64,000 bases of DNA from Cellulophaga sp. L1A9 (GTDB lineage: Bacteria > Bacteroidota > Bacteroidia > Flavobacteriales > Flavobacteriaceae). This document shows, piece after piece, positions 8,852 to 17,661 of the stretch. The first letter of the stretch is position 1, and each line of letters begins with the position of its first letter. Under the pieces are notes generated by a model. That model saw only the letters and a program-made list of their open reading frames with translations. It did no database searches and was not told where the DNA came from. The stretch spans positions 4,526,001 to 4,590,000 of the forward strand of contig NZ_CP047027.1 in assembly GCF_009797025.1 (NCBI RefSeq), given 5' to 3'. A program made the position numbers and the translations under genes.

Positions 8852-9517
8852 TTAATGTAATCGCTCTTGTCCTATAATTTTTAAAAACTCATTCCGGGTA
8901 TCTGAATCTGAAAAACAGCCTCCATATTCCAAAGTCGTAGTAAAACTGCTTTGGTCTTTTATTCCTCTGGAAGACACGCACAAATGTTTTGCGGTTACCG
9001 AAACAATAACATCTTTAGTATCCAAGACATTTTGCAAATCATTTAAAATTTGAAGTACTAAGCGTTCTTGCACCTGAGGACGGCGCGCATAATAATCTAC
9101 CAAACGGTTAATTTTAGATAACCCAATAACCTTATCTTTAGGCACGTAGGCCACATGGGCATGTCCTACAATTGGTAAAAAGTGATGTTCACAAGCTGAG
9201 TCAATATTAATATTTTGTTCCACAAGCATTTTTTGATACCCGTATTTATTTTCAAAAGTTGAAAGTTTTGGTTTGTTCACTGGGTTTAAACCATAGAACA
9301 GCTCTTTTACATACATTTTAGCAACACGGTATGGAGTTCCTGATAGGCTATCATCTGTTAAATCTAGTCCCATTTCTTCCATGATCATTTTAAAATGATG
9401 TTGAATGTTAATGATCTTTTCCTCATCTGATTTCTCAAATGCATCTGTACGCAGCGGCGTTCTAATACTTGCTGAGAAGTGATTATCTCCCGTAATTTCT
9501 ACTTGACTATTATCCAT
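8852..9517 (-). CDS. folE: GTP cyclohydrolase I (FolE type)
   Basis: The 221-residue protein carries the type-I signatures ACEHHFLPIVGHAHVAYVP and KHLCVSSRGIKDQ. The Cys and His of CEHH and the Cys of HLC are the zinc ligands, and all are present, so this is not the zinc-independent FolE2 family. Additional FolE copies next to COG0523 GTPases are a recognised pattern of zinc-starvation operons, where the enzyme is the presumed client. It overlaps the upstream MerC-like gene by 8 bp. The reaction is GTP to dihydroneopterin triphosphate, the first step to folate and pterins. Confidence 0.85.
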   Translation of the reverse strand: MDNSQVEITGDNHFSASIRTPLRTDAFEKSDEEKIINIQHHFKMIMEEMGLDLTDDSLSGTPYRVAKMYVKELFYGLNPVNKPKLSTFENKYGYQKMLVEQNINIDSACEHHFLPIVGHAHVAYVPKDKVIGLSKINRLVDYYARRPQVQERLVLQILNDLQNVLDTKDVIVSVTAKHLCVSSRGIKDQSSFTTTLEYGGCFSDSDTRNEFLKIIGQERLH

Positions 9518-9914
9518 TATTTACACAACATTTATCAGCATTACATTTACAGTGTTTTCTATTATACAAGTGCAGTGCGACCAAGGCAATAGCAGGTATA
9601 TAAACGACTGGTTCTGGTAAGGCTATTAGTTCTAGTTTTTCATTTAATAGTATTGCAGCCAATACCAACCAACTTAGCCAAAGCGCTGGTGCCAGCCATT
9701 TAATTGTTGTGGTTTTTGTAGACCATTGAATGGCAACAAATGAAATAGCTAAAAATAAATAGTCCATAAATTTCCACCATGCTGGAGGATCCTCACAACA
9801 GAAAACTGAACCCGCTTGAGCCATAAAAAGAAATGGCGTGGCCATACAATGTACAAGGCACAAGCTACTTGCCAAAGTTCCAAGAATATCTGCTTTCTGT
9901 TTTAATACGATCAT
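9510..9914 (-). CDS. MerC-domain small membrane protein
   Basis: The 134-residue protein has about four membrane helices. The MerC-type N-terminus reads LASSLCLVHCMATPFLF with paired Cys residues, a second Cys pair follows (VFCCEDPP), and the tail is rich in His and Cys (HCKCNADKCC). MerC proteins were first described in mercury uptake, but in Bacteroidota the domain commonly sits beside Zur/Fur genes, so a role in zinc movement across the inner membrane is plausible. It is the first gene of the seven-gene operon running to 2638 and is divergent from the regulator, with two operator palindromes between them. Confidence 0.7.
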   Translation of the reverse strand: MIVLKQKADILGTLASSLCLVHCMATPFLFMAQAGSVFCCEDPPAWWKFMDYLFLAISFVAIQWSTKTTTIKWLAPALWLSWLVLAAILLNEKLELIALPEPVVYIPAIALVALHLYNRKHCKCNADKCCVNNG

Positions 9915-9929
9915 TCTATTTAATTATTA

Positions 9930-9992
9930 TTACAACTGAGTTGCAAATGTAGAAATAATATTTGTTATTGCAACAGAGTTGCAGTATATTTG
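9930..9992. promoter_or_regulatory. divergent promoters with two Zur boxes
   Basis: Box 1 (9930-9946) reads TTACAAC-TGA-GTTGCAA and box 2 (9968-9984) reads TTGCAAC-AGA-GTTGCAG; their centres are 38 bp apart. Box 1 overlaps the minus-strand -7 element TACATTTG (9944-9951) that serves the MerC-led operon. Box 2 fills the spacer just upstream of the plus-strand -7 element TATATTTG (9985-9992) that serves the regulator. Both positions fit repression. The core GCAAC-N3-GTTGC matches the box at 2613-2639. Confidence 0.75.
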
Positions 9993-9996
9993 TTTC

Positions 9997-10377
9997 ATGG
10001 GAGTAATTAGAAAGACAAAAGCGGTTGAAGTTTTGCTAGCAGCATTTGATACTAAGGCTGTAGCACTTTCTGCCAAAGCACTTATTGATCAGCTAGGTAC
10101 TACATTTAATAAAACCACCATCTATAGAGTTTTAGATAAACTGGAAGATGATGGTGTACTACATTCTTTTTTAGGGAAAGAAGGATTAAAATGGTATGCT
10201 AAGTGTCATGGTTGCACTTCAACTGCGCACCATGACGTTCATCCTCATTTTCAATGTCTTAACTGTGGGAAAGTTGAATGCTTAGCGGTAAGCGTTACGC
10301 TTCCAAAAATACCGAACAGAAAAATAGAAGTATCCCAATTATTAATTCAAGGGAAATGTGAAGAATGCTTTATTTAG
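9997..10377 (+). CDS. zur: Fur-family metal regulator, probable Zur
   Basis: With the ATG at 9997 the protein has 126 residues. A winged helix spans about 20-60 (LSAKALIDQLGTTFNKTTIYRVLDKLEDDG). The dimerisation domain has two Cys pairs, C87xxC90 and C121xxC124, the structural zinc site, and a His cluster HHDVHPHF. An upstream TTG at 9979 lies inside the operator and is unlikely to be used. The -7 element ends 4 nt before the ATG, so the message is probably leaderless. The neighbouring genes (COG0523, FolE, MerC, ABC with His loop) argue for zinc rather than iron or peroxide sensing. Confidence 0.8.
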   Translation: MGVIRKTKAVEVLLAAFDTKAVALSAKALIDQLGTTFNKTTIYRVLDKLEDDGVLHSFLGKEGLKWYAKCHGCTSTAHHDVHPHFQCLNCGKVECLAVSVTLPKIPNRKIEVSQLLIQGKCEECFI

Positions 10378-10619
10378 ATTTACTTTTAATCACCTCTTAA
10401 AAAATTCTGAACTAAATTTTCCCTTTGTAAATTTTCAAATTAAAGAACACAATCAGATCACCCAAAGAAAAGGATAGTCTCATCAAAACTCCATGATAAG
10501 TGCTACTGGCCGTTAATTAATGAATGTTTATTTCTAAGGGTTTTATTACTTTTTAAAGGAATTCCTGAACCATAAATGAAGCTTGACTATTGCTTAAGCA
10601 GTGCTCTATAGGAATAAAA

Positions 10620-12245
10620 CTAATTTAGCGTAGGATACAGTGATAAGCGTTCTGTTCTATGAAAAGTAATGTGGCCTGCAAATGGAGTTGGTGCAGTAAT
10701 CGTAGCTTCAAAAATAATGCTATTTGTCTCCATATCTATTTCTATACTTTTACCAAAAGGTTGAGCGCCAGATGTAATACCTCCAGGAGAAAACAACATA
10801 TGATTATTTGCTTCTAAATAGTCTACATCAGATACCACTCTAGAATAGGTTTCTTCTCCCCGTTCTTTACCATAATGCCATATTTGTTGAATAGTACCAT
10901 TAGTTTCGTCTATTTTATACTGTACTGCCCTACTGTATGGTCCCAGACCAGTATAGTTTCTATTATCGCCATTATCAAAAAGTATAACAGACCCATCTGC
11001 CAGTACCTTAGTGGCATGTTGGTACCAATTCCATTCAAAATCAGAATGATTTTCTGTGCCATCTAGAATAGCTTCATTGGTAATTGCTGTACCGGAAGCA
11101 TCTAACGGTTGTAATAAATAAGAGCTGAGGTCCTTTAAATTACCTGAAGTTTTCCAATCTGCATGTGGTGCCATTATCCAAACCACTTCATTTGCTGCTG
11201 TAAGTTTTACCACACCTTGTGTTCGTCCTGAAATAACTAAAGTATCATCACTAGCATCATAACTAACACCGTTTACATGAATCCAATCCTCGGAATCGGT
11301 AGTCAATGTAGTTCGGGTATTATCTAAAGATTCATTTAAATCCCAAATAGTTATAATTTCATTAGCAGACCTGTCTATTTCTATAATATAATCTTCTATC
11401 GTACTCGCATCATGCTTGTCTACCAAAACAATAAAATTTCCATTAGGTTTTTCTAGTACTTCATGATGAAAACTAAAACCAGGCATATCCCAAGTATTTA
11501 TAATGTTTCCAAAAAGATCTACTTCATAAATTGCATCTGGTTCATTATTCGCAAAATAAAAATTACCATTTGCCAAACGACCTGGACCGTTATCATAGTG
11601 TAAATTACTTAATATAGGATGTTCCTTGTAATTTAAATACCACCTAATAGCTCCATAAGAGTCAAAAATAAAGGGCCTAAAAGGGTGAATGTCAGTATCG
11701 TAGCCATAATAGCTTACCAAGGTCATTCCTGCTGCCATTTGGCTTCTATCTGCTGTGTTTATTGTAATTTCTGGCATAGCAGAAATAAGGGAAGCTGTTT
11801 GTATTTTTAGTGTTTGAGTGCATAAGGAAACCTTGTTGGTGTCATAAAAAGTGAATTCTACTTCATTTTCATAATCTGGATATAGTCCATGAACCGGTAT
11901 CTCTATATTAGTTCCAATTTCAGGAAAACTTTGAATAATATCAGCGTCAGTGCCATTTTTTCCTATGACACGCATAGTTACAGAAATAGGTTCATCGGTA
12001 TTGAAAATAACGAGTGCGGATAAAGGTGCGTACCCTGAAGGGTTTAGAAGCGTTTGTACTTCAATGGTTAATTCATCGGAACAACTAAAAATTTCATTTT
12101 CAGTAGAATCAGTAGCTACATTGGAAACCGAATCATCATTATTACAGGATACTATAAACAACCCCAATAAAACAAGTAGTTTAATTTTTCTTATATCCAA
12201 GGTATCATTATTTAAATTAAAATGAGTTAAAATGTAAATATACAC
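10620..12245 (-). CDS. arylsulfotransferase (ASST)-family lipoprotein
   Basis: This ~541-residue protein begins with a lipoprotein signal (KLLVLLGLFIVSCNND). A beta-sandwich N-terminal region follows (about 50-150), then the ASST beta-propeller with FHHEVLEKPNGNFIVL, DWIHVNGVSYD and WNWYQHATKVLADG. The His of YQHATK lies where E. coli AssT has its sulfurylated catalytic His, and the HHEV pair is also conserved. Bacterial enzymes move sulfate from one aryl sulfate to a phenol without PAPS. The listed ATG gives an odd 15-residue leader, and a TTG near 12200 would place the signal peptide at the start. It stands alone between two divergently arranged regulators. Confidence 0.7.
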   Translation of the reverse strand: MYIYILTHFNLNNDTLDIRKIKLLVLLGLFIVSCNNDDSVSNVATDSTENEIFSCSDELTIEVQTLLNPSGYAPLSALVIFNTDEPISVTMRVIGKNGTDADIIQSFPEIGTNIEIPVHGLYPDYENEVEFTFYDTNKVSLCTQTLKIQTASLISAMPEITINTADRSQMAAGMTLVSYYGYDTDIHPFRPFIFDSYGAIRWYLNYKEHPILSNLHYDNGPGRLANGNFYFANNEPDAIYEVDLFGNIINTWDMPGFSFHHEVLEKPNGNFIVLVDKHDASTIEDYIIEIDRSANEIITIWDLNESLDNTRTTLTTDSEDWIHVNGVSYDASDDTLVISGRTQGVVKLTAANEVVWIMAPHADWKTSGNLKDLSSYLLQPLDASGTAITNEAILDGTENHSDFEWNWYQHATKVLADGSVILFDNGDNRNYTGLGPYSRAVQYKIDETNGTIQQIWHYGKERGEETYSRVVSDVDYLEANNHMLFSPGGITSGAQPFGKSIEIDMETNSIIFEATITAPTPFAGHITFHRTERLSLYPTLN

Positions 12246-12380
12246 ATTACACTCCCTTCCTATAGTCTACTCGCATAAATAGTATGTTATTAGCATCGGC
12301 AAAAAAATGTAGCACCAAATTTTGTTAAGGCAACTGCTTACTCAAAAATCTTAAGTTTATATACCATCTTAAGTTTTTAT

Positions 12381-12554
12381 ACCATAAACAAAGCTCAAAT
12401 TACCCTACTACAAAAGCCGAAACTAACTCCACTTGGTTTATTTGGTTTTGGAACGGGCATCATAGCTTTTATTTTTAGTATTCTTATTTATCAGTCTAAA
12501 ACAAAGGTTTATCACCTCTTTGCGGAAAACCACAGTTTTGACAACTATATTTAA
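12381..12554 (+). pseudogene. possible 3' remnant of a membrane-protein gene
   Basis: In the 412-bp gap between 12245 and 12657 one frame is open and ends at TAA 12552-12554. It reads LTPLGLFGFGTGIIAFIFSI followed by LIYQSKTKVYHLFAENHSFD, a glycine-rich helix of membrane type and a hydrophilic tail. There is no convincing start codon with an upstream signal. It looks like the C-terminal end of a small membrane protein left by decay, but chance is not excluded. Nothing else was recognised in the gap. Confidence 0.25.
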
Positions 12555-12656
12555 TTTGAGAGGAAAAAAAGGCTTTGTAGGTAGAATTCTAGGACAAAAA
12601 AAAGAAGTGCCTCCTCACCTACTATTGTTATCATAAAAAAGTATTTTAGCTGCTAG

Positions 12657-13535
12657 ATGAAGGATATATTTACAAAATTTAAGAAGTATCTAACAACGCC
12701 CTACCCGTATTACTATGACAATAACAAAAGAGTGCTTTTTTTGTTGTTGCTTATTTCTGTCTTAAGTTTTGGCTTCTCGTACTTTTTTGAACCTTTTGTA
12801 GTAAATGTAGCAGAGCATAAAATTAATTCCATAGCCATACTACTCGTGCATGCTGTTATTCCGTTGCCTATAGCTTTTTGTTATTTTAAGCTAGTTGATA
12901 GTACCTTAAAAGAAGATACCAGGTGGACACTCGGTAAAGAACTTTTTCACCTCTCCATAATTTTGTTACTTATAGGCATAGCCGGTTTTTTAATTCGGGA
13001 TTTTATTTATACCAACCCAGATAATTGGTCTTTCACCTATTTTTGGGAAGAAATACGGAATACCTTTTTAATAGGATTTCTATTAATTGTTATTGTGCTC
13101 CCCTTAAATCTAGAGCGGCTGATACATTTACATACCCATAGCATACAACAGCTGCCTAAGAAGCAAACCAAAGCTGCACAAAACATGCTTATTTCCATTA
13201 AAGATTCAACCTCCCAAGAGATTTTTGAACTACATAGCAGTGAGTTTCTTTTTGCTAAGGTAGAAAGTAATTATACCGAAGTGTTTACCCGTTCCGCTAC
13301 CGGAGTTCATAAGAAGCTACTGCGTATGACGCTTAAAGAACTAGAAGAACAGTTAACACCCATTGCTCCCCAAGTTTTTAAAACACACCGTTCTTATCTA
13401 GTACATTTAGAGGCTATTGAAACTATTGCTGGCAATGCGCAAGGATACCAATTAACCTTGAAAAACTGCGCTACTACAATCCCCGTTTCGCGTTCTACTA
13501 TTGCGCGCTTTAATGCCGTGTATTCTAAATTGTAA
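12657..13535 (+). CDS. membrane-anchored LytTR transcriptional regulator
   Basis: The 292-residue protein has four predicted membrane helices (about 25-45, 60-80, 95-115 and 138-155). A C-terminal LytTR DNA-binding domain follows (about 185-290), with FLFAKVESNYTEVFTR, MTLKELEEQL, VFKTHRSYLVHLEAIE and IPVSRSTIARF. There is no receiver domain. This layout senses a signal in or at the membrane and binds DNA directly from there. It is followed after about 100 bp by an acyltransferase in the same direction, the likeliest target. Confidence 0.85.
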   Translation: MKDIFTKFKKYLTTPYPYYYDNNKRVLFLLLLISVLSFGFSYFFEPFVVNVAEHKINSIAILLVHAVIPLPIAFCYFKLVDSTLKEDTRWTLGKELFHLSIILLLIGIAGFLIRDFIYTNPDNWSFTYFWEEIRNTFLIGFLLIVIVLPLNLERLIHLHTHSIQQLPKKQTKAAQNMLISIKDSTSQEIFELHSSEFLFAKVESNYTEVFTRSATGVHKKLLRMTLKELEEQLTPIAPQVFKTHRSYLVHLEAIETIAGNAQGYQLTLKNCATTIPVSRSTIARFNAVYSKL

Positions 13536-13639
13536 TCACCAGCCCTTGTATTTCGTCACATTCGCTTGTCCGCCATCACAAATCAAAAAAATCATTCAAA
13601 TTAGTTTTTAGGTTTGTTTCACAACATAAAAACAAGGAT

Positions 13640-14752
13640 TTGGAAGAAAAGAAACGTAGGTATGATTTAGATTGGTTTCGTGTTATTGCCATACTTGCGG
13701 TATACCTTCACCATATAGGGATGCCATTTAATGGCGATACTTTTCATATCATGAATGCAGATTCTAGTAAGCTTTTGGATGATATTATGGTTTTCTTTGA
13801 GCAATTTAGATTGCCGCTCCTTTTTTTAATCTCTGGAACCGGAACCATATATGCTTTTTCTAAAAGGACATGGCTTCAGTTTCTAAAAGAACGCAGTACC
13901 CGGTTAATCATTCCTCTTATATTTGGTGTTTTGTTTATTGTTCCCCCGCAAACCTATTATGAACATATAGCTACCTATAGTTCTTATTTAGACGTTTATA
14001 AAAGTGGCGCCTTTGAAACCAACCATTTATGGTTTATTGAAAACCTCTTTGTGTATTCGGTAGTGCTCATTCCGCTAATTTTGTTCCTGAAATCTTCCAA
14101 ATCTCATAGCATTATACGGTTCTTGGATACAATTTCGGCTAAAAAATATGGCATCTTACTTTGGGTCCTTCCATTAGTGATCATTACAATGCTTCTAAAA
14201 CAAGCCTATCCGAGCGATTCTAAAGCTATTACAAACCTCTCCTCTACCTTTTATTACGGCTATTTTTTAGTAGCGGGAATGCTATTTGCTACTTCAAATA
14301 TGAGTTGGACCCACCTAAAGGCGTACCGGAAATTTAACGCGAGAGCCTTTATCTTAAGTACGGTCATATTTTATGGCTATTACTTGTTGCCCAACACCTA
14401 TATAGCGCCATATCTTTCTATTAACGCAAGGTGGAACGTGTGGTATCTTGTGTGCGGATTAGTAAGCTGGACACTCATAACGACAGTACTGGGTTATGGA
14501 CAAATTTGGTTCCATAAAAAAAGTGTATTCCTACAAAAATGCAATGAGGCCATTTACCCGTTTTACGTCTTACACCAAACCATCATCGTCATTCTGGGCT
14601 ATTACATCATTCAATTAGAACTCTCTATTATCGCCAAAATTGCCGTACTTCTCATAACTTCTTTTCCTGTAATCATACTTATGTATAGGCTGCTAATTTA
14701 TCCCTTTAAAATCCCTAGACTATTATTTGGAATGAAGAAGAAGGACGATTAA
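13640..14752 (+). CDS. acyltransferase-3 family membrane protein
   Basis: The 370-residue protein has about ten membrane helices and the family N-terminus RRYDLDWFRVIAILAVYLHH, in which the His near residue 25 is the catalytic candidate; FRLPLLFLISG and NHLWFIENLF are also typical. Members transfer acyl or succinyl groups to sugars and lipids at the membrane. The start is a TTG at 13640 preceded by AAGGA; no better ATG fits the conserved N-terminus. It follows the LytTR gene and may be controlled by it. Substrate unknown. Confidence 0.75.
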   Translation: MEEKKRRYDLDWFRVIAILAVYLHHIGMPFNGDTFHIMNADSSKLLDDIMVFFEQFRLPLLFLISGTGTIYAFSKRTWLQFLKERSTRLIIPLIFGVLFIVPPQTYYEHIATYSSYLDVYKSGAFETNHLWFIENLFVYSVVLIPLILFLKSSKSHSIIRFLDTISAKKYGILLWVLPLVIITMLLKQAYPSDSKAITNLSSTFYYGYFLVAGMLFATSNMSWTHLKAYRKFNARAFILSTVIFYGYYLLPNTYIAPYLSINARWNVWYLVCGLVSWTLITTVLGYGQIWFHKKSVFLQKCNEAIYPFYVLHQTIIVILGYYIIQLELSIIAKIAVLLITSFPVIILMYRLLIYPFKIPRLLFGMKKKDD

Positions 14753-14768
14753 AATATATTTCATCCCT

Positions 14769-16007
14769 TTATTTCACGTAATAATATATACCATCTACAG
14801 CGATAATAGTGTCTTTTAAATTTTTAAACTTTATGGTTTTTGTAGGGTTTAAATCAAACCATGGGCTACAACTCGTTAAACTATCTATTTTTACTTTATT
14901 TTCTTCTAAAATATAATTCTTCGCTAAGCGTAACTTATGTAGTTTTTTACAATGCTGTATGGCTGTAGGCAAATCTTTTAATCTGTTTTTCTCTAGAAAT
15001 AAATAATAAAGGTTCTTCATGTTCCCTATAGATTCAGGAATATAATATAAGCTATTATCCGTGGCAAAAAGAAATTCTAAATTCGATAGGTTTCCTATAT
15101 TCTTTGGTAAATGAGTAAGTTCATTATTTTCAATAGAGAGTGTTGTTAGGGATATTAGATCACAAAAAGAGTCTGGTAGCACTTTTATGTTGTTGCCACT
15201 CAGCCATATGGTTTTAAGCTTACTCAGTTTCCCGATATCTTCGGGTAAACCTTCCAAATTGTTTAGTTCTATTTCTAATGTTTCTAAATGGTTTAGTGAC
15301 CCTATCCAGTTTGGGAGCTTTGAAATAGAATTATTGGATAATTTTAATACTTTTAAATTTTTAAAATCCTTAATGATTTCTGGTACTTCAGCTAGATTTG
15401 AATTTGAAAGATCTAAGCTTGTTATTTCAAGTTTTTCTTTTTCATCTTCAATTAATAGTAGATCTCTTCGAGGCAAATCTCCGATACTTATAAATCCTAT
15501 TCCTCCGCCAACATCATCAAAATTGATTTCTATATTTCGGTCTAAATACAAATAAGTAGTGGAGGTTAACTCGCCACTATCCCAATCATCAGTTATGGTT
15601 ATTTTATCTGCTTTACCAAAAACACGCTCTATAGTTTCCTTTGAGATGTTTTTATAAGCATTTAAAGCTGTACCACTCAATAGCAAAGACTGCACCCTGC
15701 CGTAATTTAAAACAAAATAATATCCTTTTTCATAGGATACATTTATATCTTTAGTCAAAGAAAAATCTATTTCTTTCGCTTTTTTATCCTCTTGAGATTC
15801 ATAATGAAATACGCGAATGTTTACCCTACTTTTATCAAAAACGGTAACGGAATCCCCTATTTTAATATCATTTAGAGTGAGATTTCTTGGGTTTACAGCT
15901 GTATTAAATAACACCTCTGGATGATTCATGATTTCAAAAGTCATTGTTGTAGTATCACATGATAAAAAATTGAAGAAAGATAGGATTGCTAAGGTCAGGT
16001 ATTTCAT
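14769..16007 (-). CDS. leucine-rich-repeat lipoprotein
   Basis: The 412-residue protein has a short lipoprotein signal (LAILSFFNFLSCDTT). A non-repeat domain follows (about 20-185), then about eight LRR units of 23 residues (about 190-375) with the pattern LKVLKLSNNSISKLPNWIGS. A short C-terminal cap ends in YYYVK. LRRs of this type (LxxLPxxI) are protein-binding, and the protein probably sits on the outer membrane. Its start lies 1 nt after the stop of the broken LRR gene, so the two once formed an operon. The original promoter is now more than 10 kb away beyond the insertion. Confidence 0.75.
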   Translation of the reverse strand: MKYLTLAILSFFNFLSCDTTTMTFEIMNHPEVLFNTAVNPRNLTLNDIKIGDSVTVFDKSRVNIRVFHYESQEDKKAKEIDFSLTKDINVSYEKGYYFVLNYGRVQSLLLSGTALNAYKNISKETIERVFGKADKITITDDWDSGELTSTTYLYLDRNIEINFDDVGGGIGFISIGDLPRRDLLLIEDEKEKLEITSLDLSNSNLAEVPEIIKDFKNLKVLKLSNNSISKLPNWIGSLNHLETLEIELNNLEGLPEDIGKLSKLKTIWLSGNNIKVLPDSFCDLISLTTLSIENNELTHLPKNIGNLSNLEFLFATDNSLYYIPESIGNMKNLYYLFLEKNRLKDLPTAIQHCKKLHKLRLAKNYILEENKVKIDSLTSCSPWFDLNPTKTIKFKNLKDTIIAVDGIYYYVK

Positions 16008-16008
16008 A

Positions 16009-16334
16009 TCAATTAATTTTTATAACGATCTCTCGCACGGTTCCTAAATCTTTCTTTTTGTGCTCTTTTAGAAACATAACTTTGAAATCTTCAATGGCTT
16101 CTAAAAATTCTTGCTTGGAATAATTATTATCATACGGCGAAAAATAATAATAGTATTCCTCATTATATAAGTCTATTAATGGTGCCATTAACCTATGAAT
16201 CCCAGAATTCATTTTTCTATTGACGAGTTCCTCATGGCTTAGCACCGCTCCTTACGTATTATATACCGTATCCGTTTTTTTAATAGATTCCATATAAGGA
16301 TGCTTAGCCATGCTCTTTTTCTTATATTCTTTTT
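16009..16334 (-). pseudogene. 3' part of the split LRR membrane-protein gene
   Basis: On the minus strand this frame reads KEYKKKSMAKHPYMESIKKT, then a TAA near 16255 where the other copy has GAA, then GAVLSHEELVNRKMNSG. It continues to ATGA-like spacing at 16009. It is the C-terminal end, about 108 codons, of the protein whose N-terminal LRR part starts at 26291. Residues after NNYSK (QEFLEAIEDFKVMFLKEHKK) exist only here. A GTG at 16245 could open a 78-residue frame, but nothing supports it as an independent gene. Confidence 0.7.
16115..16334. repeat. 220-bp direct repeat, copy 1
   Basis: These 220 bp recur at 24622-24841 in the same orientation and with no gap. By eye about 11 bases differ, giving near 95% identity. 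The repeat encodes the same internal segment of the LRR protein in both places. It marks the left edge of the inserted DNA. Confidence 0.9.
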
Positions 16335-17052
16335 TTAGTATTCCATGATAGGCTTCTATATGCGCATTTTCTTCTGGTGTGGCTATATGTGTAAATTCTT
16401 GCTGAACCCCAATTAGTCCAAGATATTCACGTACATTATTTGCAATAAACTGACTACCGTTGTCACTTCTAATAACGACGTTATCAGGGTATTGGTATTC
16501 TGCAAACAACTCTTATAAAAACGCTATCACCTTATCCTGTTTAATAGAAAAAGAAAAATAGTCTTTTAATATTCTACGAGTATGTACGTCTATGATGGAT
16601 AATAAATAAGCGTTTTTACCCACATTAGGAATCCATACCATCTTTATATCCATCTCTAAACATTCCATTGGTCTTGAGGTATTTACTTTTCTGAATTTTA
16701 CAAATTTACGCCCAGAACCACTCCTGTTTATCCGATTCTCTAGTTTTAGCATTCCCTGTTCTTTCATAATTCTGTAGAGCTTTTTATGATTAATCAGGTA
16801 TGCTTCTTTTTTTAAGTAAGAAGTCATTAATCGGTAACCACAATCTATAAATTCATGACTTAAAATCTCTTTTATAGAAGCAATAACAGCGTCTTGATTA
16901 ACCCAACCTCTAGATTTATGATAGGTGAGTTTACTAGGAGTATTACCCTTTTTACCAAAACTGGGAGTACGGTAATAGCTACTATGAACCATCCCTACCA
17001 TATTAATTATGTTGGTTTTACTAATTTTATGCTTGCTATAAACAGCATTCAC
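16335..17052 (-). pseudogene. IS3-family orfB (integrase), interrupted and truncated
   Basis: The frame carries an IS3/IS150-type helix-turn-helix region (YRLMTSYLKKEAYLINHKKL) and the DDE core: D in CLEMDIKMVWIP, D in IRSDNGSQFIA, E in ENAHIEAYHGILKKE. A TAA at 16510-16512 interrupts it between VIAFL and ELFAEY. The C-terminal ~45 residues (usually containing YNxxRxHxxL) are missing because the frame runs straight into the 220-bp repeat at AAAAAGAATATAAG. The element cannot make an active transposase. Confidence 0.85.
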
Positions 17053-17363
17053 TAAATCTTTCTTGGATCGGACGTTCCAAACTTTTTTTTTAAAAGTTCT
17101 CGTTGTACTTCTAATTCAATTTCCTTATTGCTTAGAAGCTTACATAGTATTCGGTTTTCTTCTTCTGCCTGCTTGTGTTCTTTACTTTTAGTATCATAGA
17201 TGACTTTTAAGCCTGCTTCTCCTTGACTCTCATGTTTCTTCTTCCAACTATAAAAAGTACCTGTACTAACTCCGTATTTACGACAGGCTTCTATGATGCC
17301 GATTTCTTCTGAACTAGAGAGAATTTCTAACTTCTGATCTAAGGTCCATTCCTTGTATTTCAT
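17052..17363 (-). CDS. IS3-family orfA (helix-turn-helix subunit)
   Basis: This 103-residue protein has the IS3 OrfA helix-turn-helix (EIGIIEACRKYGVSTGTFYS) and a C-terminal leucine-zipper-like helix (EENRILCKLLSNKEIELEVQ). Its stop and the orfB start overlap at 17052, the usual arrangement for a -1 frameshift fusion. It looks intact, but its orfB partner is dead. Confidence 0.85.
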   Translation of the reverse strand: MKYKEWTLDQKLEILSSSEEIGIIEACRKYGVSTGTFYSWKKKHESQGEAGLKVIYDTKSKEHKQAEEENRILCKLLSNKEIELEVQRELLKKKFGTSDPRKI

Positions 17364-17394
17364 ATCTCAAATATATTAAGTTTGAAATTTAAAA

Positions 17395-17422
17395 GATCAC
17401 TCCGAACTTATTAGGGGCTAAA
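17395..17422 (-). mobile_element. IS3/IS150-type terminal inverted repeat, orfA end
   Basis: Read on the minus strand, 17420 to 17398 is TAGCCCCTAATAAGTTCGGA, which resembles IS150-group ends (ACCCCxxAAAGTTsGGAC). It lies 35-60 bp upstream of orfA, the expected place. The matching end on the orfB side is absent, replaced by the 220-bp repeat. The exact outer base is uncertain. No gene was seen between here and 17662. Confidence 0.5.
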
Positions 17423-17661
17423 CTAGATTTAGCAACATCTCTGGTGCTATTTTTTATAATAATTGAAGTTTATTCAAAAATCAATTGTTCTTTTTTACAA
17501 TCAAAACTGCAGCAAATAAATTAGTTTAGCATATTAAATATCATAAAAACTACTAGGAAACTATAGGTTTTTTATTTTTGAGTATCTTGCAGATAAATGG
17601 GTAATAGCTACTTTTGTGGAAATACATTTACAATAGGTCTTTTATAATTTAATATTAAAGA

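Noticed and set aside
16009..16245. Independent 78-residue gene starting at GTG
   Set aside because: The frame is the 3' end of the split LRR gene; the same residues continue upstream past a nonsense codon and recur in the repeat at 24622.
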